Shown: piece after piece, positions 33,540-43,942 of the stretch
How positions within the stretch are numbered: the stretch's first letter is position 1
Layout: the number at the start of each line of letters is the position of its first letter
Assembly (NCBI GenBank): GCA_947000775.1
Contig: CAMQGK010000604.1
Coordinates: 10,408,501-10,472,500, forward strand
Direction of reading: 5' to 3'
Length of the DNA stretch: 64,000 nt
From: Pterois miles
Taxonomy: Eukaryota > Chordata > Actinopteri > Perciformes > Scorpaenidae
Position numbers and translations under genes: made by a program
Notes under the pieces: generated by a model
Seen by the model: the letters and a program-made list of their open reading frames with translations, nothing else
Told to the model about the DNA's origin: nothing
The model's database searches: none

Positions 33540-34740
33540 TCCCCTCCAAAACTACTGGAACAGTGAGGTCAATTCATTTATTTCATCTGAACACTGAAAA
33601 CATATGAGACATGAGATCAGTATTTCTGTTACACAACTTAGAAGATCACCGTTTGTAACTCTTTCAATCGTTTTTTTAAAGGGGTTTTCTCCCTTCAGTC
33701 TCCTCCTTAGCAGGTAAACTGCTGCTCAGTAGGGTTTAAGTCTGGAAATGGACTTAGCCAGTCTAAAACCTTCCTCTTCTTCCCCCTGATGAACCTTGGC
33801 TGTTCTGACAGTGTGTTTTGGGTCGTTGTCTTGCTGCATGATGAAGGACCAGCATGATTACCTCCACCGTGTTTCACACATGAGCTGATGTGTTTGGGAT
33901 CATGAGCAGATCTTTTCTTTCACCACACATTAGCCTCTCCATCACTTTGGTAAAGGTTCATCTTTGTCACATCAGTCCAGAAAACTTTGTCCCACAACTT
34001 TTGAGCCTCGTCTCTGTAGTTTTTGGCCAGTTCCAATCTGTCCTTCCTCTTCTCATTGCTGATAAATGGTTGTCGTCTTCTGTTGTAGCCTCTGTCCTTT
34101 AGTTCCTGAAGTCTTCTGTGAATGGTGGATTGTGATTCCTTCACTCCTGTCCTTTGGAGGTTGTTGCTGATGTCACTGACAGTTGTTGGAGGATTTTTCT
34201 TTACAGCTTTCACGATTGTCATCAGCTGTTGCTGTTTTCCTTGGTCTACCAGTTCGACATCTGTTGCTCAGTACACCAGTGGTTTCTTTCTTCAGGATGT
34301 TCCAAATGGTTGTATTGGTTATGGCCAATGTTTGTGCAATTGGCTCTGATTGATTTTCTATCTTCTCTCAGCTTTTCTCCCATAGACAGCTATCTGGTCT
34401 TCATGTTGGTAACACCTTTTTAACTATAAATGCAGTCTGCACACGTCAAACCCAAAGCTGAAACTGAGAGTCAACATTCAGCGCTATTTATTGTTTGAAT
34501 CATCAATGTAACAGGACACACCTGGGCAACAATAAACACCTGTCAGTCACATGTTCTGATAATTCTGCTCACTTGAAAAATGGGTGGGTTTTTAACAGAT
34601 CTAGATGTAAATACCTGGAAATAGAAGCTGAAATACTGATCGCTTGTCTCATATTCATCTTTTGATGTCAAACTCAAATGTTGTCATTGTTCAGCAAATT
34701 AAAGGAATTGGCCTCACTGCTCCAGTAGTTTTATAGAGAT
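33540..34740 (-). mobile_element. Tc1-like transposon relic, second type
   Basis: The left end ccaaaactactggaacagtg matches the right end read on - (ataaaactactggagcagtg). Between them lies a - strand transposase fragment. About 1.2 kb, which is near the usual Tc1 length, but no full open frame. Confidence 0.85.
33920..34222 (-). pseudogene. Tc1-like transposase N-terminal/middle fragment
   Basis: 100 open residues: helix-turn-helix text TVSDISNNLQRTGVKESQST, RRLQELKDRGYNRRRQPF, then KLWDKVFWTDVTKMNLYQSD, where an intact enzyme has the first catalytic Asp. The rest of the catalytic domain is shifted or lost. Confidence 0.8.
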
Positions 34741-36402
34741 CTGTACAAGGTGCAAGGTGTGGGTCATGTGACAGCTTTTCAGTCGCTGAGCTAAAAATAC
34801 ACCTGCTTTTTAACCACGTGTTCAAATAAACAACAGTTGTGAGCAGAATTGTTCACATACTTGTACTGCGAGTATCATTGGAGGATTCCTCTCAGAAGTA
34901 GAATAGGAGTAGAACAGACTTCGAACTGTTTTTATTTGTCATTTGATGAGTACAAAATAAAATGGCGATTGTTGTTATGGTATCAACAGAGCACACGTCA
35001 CTGGGGCCGTAAAGTGGCCACAGCCCACCAGGAAGAGAACCAACAGTGCTGGAGATGGATGGATGGCTGGATAGTTAGCTAGGTAGTAAAGTGTACAGAT
35101 GTTATCTGAAACACCTCCAGATGTGGTCTGACTCACCCGACTGTTTCCCACTTGCGTTGCATTCTGCATGCTTTTACACATGCAATAACTGCTATTCATT
35201 TACCCAGATATGATATCCAGATACAGAGAGCATGTTAATACGGGAGGGAAATGGGGTCCTTAGGAACACCTGCTGGGCCGTCTCTGTTTGGACGGCTCTC
35301 AAAACATTGGGACTTCTCTGTCGAATCACCAGCAGCTCTCTATACATATTTCAAGCCATCCTCACCACTACAGAGCACTGCTTACTGTAAACTGAACCTA
35401 CAGTAACAGAGTCCTCCGAGAACAGGAAACAATTTTTTATCATTGAAGAAATATGGTTTGCTTGAAAATTGGCTGGATCTAATGAATTCCCTTCTATATT
35501 GTTGGGAAAATAAGTAAAAATGCCAGCAGTGCAGCAACATGTGATTCAGCATCGATTTATCAGATGTCGGTGAACTTTGACCAGCAAGCATGACAACGAT
35601 AAGGTGGTCAAACAGCATGTACACTATGGCAGAACCAGCCCCAGTTAAACCCTTTGAAGTAGTACATTCATTGTGACTGTGACTGACTTTTTGACCGCTA
35701 ATGAGACCAAATACCTGGAGTCTATTCGGTGTTCTGTGATTGAGATTCAGATACCAATCCAAAGTTTCCTTATGTGCATTGTTCTGGCAACGTATGGTCC
35801 AACAATCAGTTCACACATTTCTTGTCTCCTGTGTTACACACCGTCTAAGGTCATTTAACGACTGGCATGACACAATATACAGTATGTCAGATGTTTCTCA
35901 TTTATTCCTCTTACTGACAGCAACTGCTGCTACACGTTACATTTTTACATGTCTAGTCAGAACACATGAAACTGTTTATCTTGTATTGTTCTGCACCCAG
36001 TTAGTTTTGTATTTCACCAGCATTAAAATGATTAATAAGAACATGTCCACTGCTCCTTTTCTTTGTATGACACATCACAGACTTTGGCTCAGTTTTGAGC
36101 TGTTTTATATTTTGAATTCTTACAGATGTAAGTGACTCTATAAACGTGTTTTGTACATGGATATATTTTTAAACGTACCATAATAGAAAACATTTGTTTT
36201 GTGGTCGCATACGGACATTCTGTGGCATTATATTTGTGTCTTGATCCTGAGTGCACAATGGGACACACAGGATATATTTTTTATAGAAAGTATTAGACAT
36301 AGACTAATTTAAAGGGGACATGAAAAACTCACTTGTTCAGCGTTTGTGCTCATCCATTTGGGTATCTGGAGTGTCTACCAACCCACAAACTTTGGACTAA
36401 GA

Positions 36403-37448
36403 CAGGGGTGTCCAAACTTTTTCCAAAGAGGGCCAGATTTGGTGAGGTTAAATGTGTGGGGGCCGACCATTCAGCCTGACACTCTGAACCATTAACATGA
36501 TAACAGAATAACAGGTATCTTATTCGAGGGCCATATCAATCTGTGTATCATTTGTTCTTTTGTTTTTCAACTGAACATCAAAAATCAAAAAACAAAAAAA
36601 TGTTATTTGATTTAGAATCAGACACAATCACAATCAAACACGAAATTCATGTCAATTTTAGACTTGGATCAAAAATATGAAATGGAAAAATCAGTGCTGG
36701 GCCAAATTTGATTTTAATATTTGGTATACAAGACCCAGTTTGATTATCAGTTGAAAAACAAGAACAAATGATCCATGGATTGAAAAGACTCAGAGCATAT
36801 CCATTAAAAAAAAAGAAAAAAAAATAGAAGTGATTTACCTCAGAAGACTAAACATTTAACTTGTCTGTACTAATGTGAAGGGTGGCTCTGAGATCTGGAC
36901 TACAGTCAGTAGACCAGGTCTGGCTCTAAAGCAGTGGTTCTGATGCGCAGATGTCACGCAGGTGAGAGTCTCTTAATCTCGTCCTCAGGCGGTTCTTGGA
37001 CGTCTTCTCACATGTATGTTGAACCAAACGAGCTCAGCATTTTCTTAGCAAATGTTTGAATCTCTGGGAACCTGCCTTCATCCAGCTGGCGGTAAAAGTT
37101 GACAAAGGGAGCTGTTGATACGGAGCTACGGACCGCGACTCTCCGCATCACACTGCAGCCCAATGCGGTCCAGCTGGAGGAGGTCTGGAGCGTCATCGGA
37201 GAAAGTCCACGGGAGTCCACGGAGAAAGGAGAGTTAAAAACCCTGATCTCCTTTTAAGCAGCTGCAAAATCCCTAAGCGGCGTTAAAACTCCTCAGCCAG
37301 AGATGAGGTGTCTGCTGCACACCTTCTCAATTGCACACCGACTTTGTGGCGGGCCGCATATTGTTGATTTTATGACAAAGGCTGCGGGCCGGTGGAAATT
37401 TAAACACGGGCCGCAATTGGCCCGCGGGCCGGACTTTGGACATGCCTG
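36403..37448 (-). mobile_element. hAT transposon relic with perfect 8 bp target duplication
   Basis: The left end caggggtgtccaaacttttt and the right end read on - caggcatgtccaaagtccgg are inverted. The 8 bases gactaaga occur at 36395-36402 and again at 37449-37456. Inside, 37220-37008 on - encodes FYRQLDEGRFPEIQTFAKKM then SSFGSTYM, like the C-terminal dimerisation region of hAT/ZBED-type transposases, interrupted by a stop before EKTSKNRLRTRLRDSHLRDI. Confidence 0.85.
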
Positions 37449-37589
37449 GACTAAGACAACAGTTTTTTGTGGGCTGTCTAGACCAGAAAACATTCAACAA
37501 CCCATTCAGGTGTGGCTCCTCCTACTGTAGGTCACATAAAGGCTCATTAGAATATACCACTCACAGTCTGAGAGCTACCTTTAAAGGTG

Positions 37590-37770
37590 AGCCATATTTT
37601 TCTCTAAGCCAATCAGAGCAGACTGGGCTTTTTCAGGAGGGGTTCTTAAAGAGACAGGCACTAAAACCGTGATTCAGACAGACAGGATGAAAAAAATGTG
37701 TTGGAACATTAAATCTTGTAAACATAGTAAAACACTAAATACAAGCATGAACATGTTGGAAAACAGGTTC
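37590..37770 (+). repeat. Repeat shared with 24480-24680 and 61895-62020
   Basis: Begins ccaatcagagcagactgggc and continues to a divergent aatacaagcatgaacatg end. Lies in the STARD5-IL16 gap. Confidence 0.65.
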
Positions 37771-40700
37771 ATTTAGCCTACTTTTGAATAGTTAAACCGT
37801 TCTTCATCGAGACAGGCTATGGATGGTGGGATGAAAAACTCCACATAACCACCCACAGATGAAGTCACACCAACATCTTGTGACACCTCTGAGGCAGACT
37901 GCCGAAGCAAGCAGTCACAGCTGTCAGGCACAAACATGTTGTCTATCCGTAGCCTGTGTAGATGAAGAAAGTTTTACGTATGGACCTGGAAATGAGCATC
38001 ATACGTCTCCTTTAAAGACGTACATTTGCTCATATTCCCTGCTCACAGTGCTATAGTTGTGTGTGTTTATGGAATAATAGATACACAAATACATTTATTA
38101 TGCACAGATGGGAATGAGTGAATCTCTACATTTTTTTATTTATATGCTGTGCTCAAGATGTCCCATCGCATGCTCAGAACTGAAATGTAAATACAGTACG
38201 ATTCCATAACATACCGGTTGAGTTTAGTTTGAGACAATGAACTAAAATGGCAGGAAGGTCAAACTCAAAGTGCTTTAGCTTTGATGATATATGTATATAA
38301 AGAAACAATGAAGCACCACCTAATGCCTAATCTGTAGTTGCTCCCCTCTCCTTCAGATTTGTGCACATGTCTGAACTGAGTCAGAGCCATTTCATAAACT
38401 GATTAGTGAGGCAGCTGTTGTAGTGAGGGGGAAACATCTGAGACCAGCTGCCTCACATTAGCTAAAATCAGTCTTTCATATGTTAAGTGACTGACATGGC
38501 CTGATCTGTTGCTTGCTGTTTTGCACTGGAGTGGCAAGAGCGAATAAAACTGCTTGGTACACACCAATGACAATTTGCTTGGCTTCCATTTTTTAAATAG
38601 TGTTTTTAAAGGAAGCCTCTTAGTTAACCACACTTTTCGCTAATTTTAATGAAAACCTTTTAGGAAGATAATGTGTGAAGATAATTCACCACCTCGTTCT
38701 GGATTTGAGATAGTGAACAAAGAACAGCTTTCCAATGAGGCCAAAAAAGTCTTAACTGCTGCACAGTCAAGCTATAGAATCAACAAATACATAACCACAA
38801 ATTACTACTTTATCATCTCAAATGACTCAATTTATGTGCTCAACTTAACAGAACATAGCATTAAAGATATGGTTAACATTTCAACATTATGCTGAAGGGA
38901 TGTCAAAGATGACATAACCTTCAATGGGAAAAAAGTATATCCATACATGTCTGACATCAAAACAGAACTGCATTAAATCTAAGCAGATGTATTGTCCGTT
39001 GCCTGTTGTCACTGACTGTTTACATGCACGCTAATATTCTGCTATTAGTCAGATTATGACACCATTCTGGATTTGATACGAGTCATGTAGGCCGCATACT
39101 GAAGGGAGCATTTTCTGAGACATGGGATATGCCGATATTATCCTGGTTTTAGGAGCATTCTTCGGCCACGTATACAGCACATTCAGAACAGCTAACAACA
39201 ACTAGATAACCAAGATCTGCAGTGTCATATTGATTGGTCTATGTGGGCGTGGTCTGTTTGGCATTACGTGCTCTGTTATGCCTTTGCTCAATTTGTTGTG
39301 AGCTGGAACGAGTTAGAGACATGAAACTTGTCGCCATAACTGCTTCACATAAGATAAGATCCAAATTAGATGATGGCGCTGTAATTGAGTTTTATAGGCC
39401 AGTCCCCTCACATCCAATTAACTTGAAATTTGACCCCCCCCCTCTCTCTCCCTCTCCCTCTCTGTTTATATATTTATATATACTGTATGTATACTGTATA
39501 TATACAGTATAGGGATAATTACGTTAAATGTGTACTTTAAATGTACACAGCCTAAATGCGACGCAGTGAATGCAGACAGAGTTTGTGTTTTAGTGACATG
39601 AAGTTAAAGAAGTTCATCAGGTTCAGCTGAAAGACGCTTTGCTTCAAGCATAATAGTTCTTGATTTTTTTCTACATGGGCCTTAGATTTATTTTCCTCAT
39701 GAAAGATTGGACCATGACATCAGCCTTTATTTGCAGTTACACAGAAATGCTGTAAAAGACCACTAAGTTCAGCCAACCTCCTCTGTAAAAGAAAGGAAGA
39801 AAAACGAAAACAATGAAGACATCAAATTTATGAACTGACCTAATAAAGGAACGATGGAAGGAAAGAAAGAAACTTACCTACTTACCCTGTTAGTGGTCCG
39901 ATGGGCCGCCAGCGGTGCCTGGCCAACATATGGTCCTTCACAGGTTGTAGCAGGCTTAGTTTTAGTTGAGTGGAGGTGCTGGTATCATGAGAAACTAGTT
40001 TATTATGAAAGAAGCTAATTGATGCTCCAAAGTTAGACTAAAGTTTGTGTAATTTATTAATGTATTAATTTTAAATGTATGGCTTTAAATTTAGGACTTT
40101 CAATTGTGTAAAATAAAAGTTGATTTCAAAAATCTCAGTGATCAAACAGTGAACACAATGGCTGCAGAAAGATTACTTCCTGTGAATATTACATCTGGTT
40201 ATGTTTAGGAAATTTTAATGCAATTCTCCGTGTTGTGTATTTATTTATTTTTAGCAAGCACACATACTTCGTGGGCTTAATTTTTGTACAAATCCAGTGT
40301 TTCCCTCTCTGATGCTTGTTCTGTCATTTCTTTGGCTGTTTTAATGTTTTATAATGTAGGATGAGGCTGTTTAGCAGAGAGGGAAGGTTCTGTGAGTGTA
40401 GCCTGTGTTCAGGGCTTCACTGTTCCCTGACTTGTTTGTATGATATGTTTATTTATGATTTTGAGGTTTGAGCAATTGTTGGTAAAATTCGTGTTAATGT
40501 CCATGGTGCTGAAATAGCACATTTCATTGTAATCTGCATTTCTCTCTGCTCCGCCCTTCCGTCTCCATAAGTTTCCTCTTGGATCTGTCTCGCAATGTCA
40601 TACAGCCTATAGACTGTACAAGGGCCACTACAGGTACTCCCCCCCATCTGCAATGAGCCATCAGCTCTGCACCTCTCTTTTCATTGATAGAGCTCAGATA

Positions 40701-40992
40701 TGCAGCTATTTGTTCTTATTCGTGTTATTAGGGTTCAAGTCCAAGGGGCAGAACCCTTCTATGTTTGTGCCGGTTCATTAGGATTCAAACCCAGCACAAA
40801 CTTAGAAGGGTTCTACTGGACCAAGCTTATCGAATGTCATCGAAAGCTTGTTGATATCTCCTTGCATTTTGAAGATGTTGATCAATGAACTTCGCAAAGG
40901 GTGGGGTTTGCAGGAAATTGGCCATAATTCATTGACTCCAATCATCCAATCGTCATAAGTCTTGGTAGATATCTTCAGTACATATTTGGGAA

Positions 40993-41365
40993 TGGGCTGC
41001 ACGGTGGTGCAGTGGTTAGCACAGCAAGAGGGTCGCAGGTTCGATTCTGGCTTGGGACTCTTCTGTGTGGAGTTTGCATGTTCTCCCCGTGTAAGCGTGG
41101 ATTTTCTCCGGGTACTCCAGCTTCCTCCCACAGTCCAAAGACATGCTGTTTAGGTTAATTGATGACTCTAAATTGCCCGTAGGTGTGGATGTGAGTATGA
41201 ATGGTTGTCTGTCTCTATGTTGTCTGTCTCTATGTGCCCTGCGATGGACTGGCGACCTGTCCAGGGTGAACCCCGCCTTCACCCAATGCCAGCTGGGATC
41301 GATTCCAGCCCCCCCCCCCCGACCCCTAACGGGACAACGATGACGATGGATGGGTGGATATTTTG
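40993..41365 (+). mobile_element. tRNA-headed SINE, family 1, near full length
   Basis: Box A-like ggtgcagtggttagc, box B ggttcgattc, body gtgtggagtttgcatgttct, shared tail gcgatggactggcgacctgt and ccagctgggatcgattccag, ending in a GATGGATGG repeat. Best copy in the window. Confidence 0.85.
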
Positions 41366-41406
41366 GAATAGGTATTCAAAAGCATTTTGAGCTCAACCTA
41401 TAGGAG

Positions 41407-41493
41407 GCACCACAAATACATATATATATACACATATGTATATATATATATATACACACACACATACATATATGTATACACGTGTATATACAC

Positions 41494-41529
<36 letters not shown>

Positions 41530-41549
41530 TCATACATATATGTATACAC

Positions 41550-41594
<45 letters not shown>
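41407..41594 (+). repeat. AT/AC microsatellite with an internal duplication
   Basis: An array of TA and CA units with two near-identical acatatatgtatacacgtgt blocks about 70 bases apart, ending in a pure TA run of about 37 bases. Confidence 0.9.
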
Positions 41595-41599
<5 letters not shown>

Positions 41600-41719
41600 C
41601 TAGTTTATGTAACTATCATATGTATTTTCCCTTGTTTTAACCATCGCAGGCGCTGGTAGTAACATTACTGTCAGTAAAACGTGTGGCATGTTCAGTTCAG
41701 CTCTTTTCTGTCAGCATAA

Positions 41720-41758
<39 letters not shown>
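41720..41758 (+). repeat. TG microsatellite
   Basis: About 18 uninterrupted TG units in the gene-free region. Confidence 0.95.
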
Positions 41759-43775
41759 CAGCAGGTAGCTCCGCTGTTTGAGCATAATTCAAACCCAACA
41801 GAAACAAAATAAAACTCTTTAACTCCGTCTTGGTTAGTCTTTCCACTGGCCTCTTCCACTGTTCCAACAATATGGTTGGAGTAAACTCATAATCCATCGC
41901 GTTAGATAGGAAAATGTGTTAACCTTACCCACTGCGAGGTAGTTGGCTGGTATGTGGCAATTTTCAAAAAAATAATTGTGTAGTTCCCAGTGATTGTTGA
42001 ATATATTTTTTGCTTGGAATCAATAGTAGACACAATTTGACTAAATTTGGTGCACATGCTCTGAGGGCAAGTATTAGCAAACATCTGAAGTGTCATATTG
42101 ATAGGTGCATGTGGACATGGCCTATTTAGCATTATATACTACAGTATATTATACCTTAGCTCAATTTGCCGTATGCAGGAACAAGCTAGAGGCATGAAAC
42201 GTGGTACCATGACTGGCCAGAATGTCCTAATGCTTCACATAAAATATGATGCCAGTTGGCCTGATGGTGGCACTTCTCCTAAACAGTACGTCTGATTGCT
42301 ACCAAATATTGTGGGGATCATGAATGGACCAAGCCTATCAAAAGCTATTAAAAGCTTGCTGATATCCCATTTTTGATTTTGAACAATTAACTTTAAAAGA
42401 GTAACCATTGGGCCAATCATCATTAAACTCAGGATATGTCCACAAGATTACCTGAAACATACCCTGAAAGTTTCATTCACATCGACCACTAGTTGGCGCT
42501 ATAAATCAGACTGTAAATCAGAAATTGTTTCTCCAATCAATACAAAACTTGCAGGACATGTTTTGTAAGAATTTTGAACCATGTGTGTAAACTAAACTAA
42601 TTACAAATTACTCCATAGGGGGCACCACCTGTTCCAAATATGTGCATGAGCCTAGTGTAAATTTGGCCATAAATCAGTGAGAGTTTGTTCAAACATCACT
42701 AAAATTGCTGGATATTTTTAATTAAGCTGTTGAAATGCTGAAAAAGATGGATGGCAGGACAATTACTGAAAGGCTGCACACTGTAATGATGAAACAAGTT
42801 TGTGGTTTGTCTCACTGCTTCTGTATACAGACCAAAACCCAATCACTGCTGCTAGCGGCTTCGAGCTTTGCAATTCAGCTGCATCCTTCTTTTGAGCAAA
42901 AAAAGACTTCAACCCGCAAGTTGCCGCTTGCAGCTGTGATTACTATGATCATTATTATTATTCGTTATCTGCCACAGTGGTTCAAGTTGCTGTGAGCTGG
43001 AATGAGCTAGAAATTTGAAACTTGGCCCAAATTGAACACTGTGGGGGCTGCAAATATAAAAAAATGGGTGTGGCATAAACCACAAATCAGATTGTAAATC
43101 AGAAATCATATGTCCAGTCCAGGATATATTTCACAACAATCTTGAACCACGTGTGTAAAACAATTTTGAAAATGCTCAAAATGGGATACCATAGGTTGAA
43201 AAAGGCAAATGGTGGATGCTGGATATTTTCAATTAAACTGTTGAAACATATCTCTAAAATGCCAAAAATGTGACTAGTGGAACTTTGAGTGTGCACTTAC
43301 TGAAATGCTGCATACATTGTAATGATAAGACAAGTGTATGATCGGCCTCTCTCCAGAATGAAACCAGCTAAAGTGACTTATTTGCTGCTTGCGGCTTTGA
43401 TTTTGTCAATTCAACTTCTTCCTTCTATTGAGCAATAAAAGGCTTGAACCGGCAAGCTGCCAGTTGCAGCTGTAATTCTGCTTAGTCTTTATCTGTTTGC
43501 CTGTTGAACACCATTGTGTTATATTTGATATGTCTTAATCCAAAATCACAAATTCAGTAATTCAAGGACAACAACTAGTACTTTGTGCACAACTGTAGTA
43601 ATAACAATAGCAATGTATTCAGAACCTGTCTGCCAAGTCAATGGTGGATCACAGTTACTGGCTGATTTCTATGAGACTGTTAATAAAGGCCAACATCAGT
43701 CTTCTTCCAGTGCTATTGTTTGTGGTCTTTTCTTTGGCCTCTTCATTCGTAAACCACTTCCAGTAGCTGTGTCTA

Positions 43776-43942
43776 TCATTCAGCTCCCCCCTGCCTCCTC
43801 CTGATGACCGCGGTGATGAGCCCTTCAGGTAAAGCCTTGATCATGTTCCAGGCCTCAAAGCGAGTCATGTCCTGCAGACTGATTCCCTGGACTTGAAGCA
43901 GTTCATCTCCATGCTGCAGACCTCTCTGCTCTGCTGCTCCAC
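43776..43942 (-). CDS. IL16: IL16 terminal exon: end of cytokine PDZ
   Basis: Acceptor gtatcag; stop TGA at 43778-43776. It encodes GGAAEQRGLQHGDELLQVQG, then DMTRFEAWNMIKALPEG and VIRRRQGGAE. The Trp in FEAWN, which in human IL-16 partly fills the peptide groove, is kept. The tail after VIRR is about six residues, against about fourteen in human. Confidence 0.95.

Larger units (their letters stand above)
39209..43485. repeat. Cluster of long diverged repeat units
   Basis: Blocks recur: gtcatattgattggtctatg at 39226 and a variant at 42091; gagctggaacgagttagaga at 39300 with variants at 42180 and 42985; and the pair near 42850-42940 and 43385-43475 (ctgctagcggcttcgagctt-like, then a gcaagttgccgcttgcagct-like block). 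The order is kept, so these look like degraded tandem or segmental copies of one unit. No coding frame was found. Confidence 0.55.
26815..43775. other. Gene-free 17 kb between STARD5 and IL16
   Basis: No protein-coding exon was found on either strand. It is occupied by the STARD5 3' UTR, several transposon relics, a cluster of long diverged repeats at 39.2-43.5 kb, and AT-rich filler. The mobile elements are listed separately. Both flanking genes point into it, so it should hold both transcript ends. Confidence 0.6.

Noticed and set aside
35740..36135. 131-codon + strand open frame in the gene-free gap
   Set aside because: No domain and biased composition; it lies between transposon relics and has no sign of exon structure.
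41387..41659. 90-codon open frame rich in Tyr and Ile
   Set aside because: Translation of an AT/AC microsatellite.
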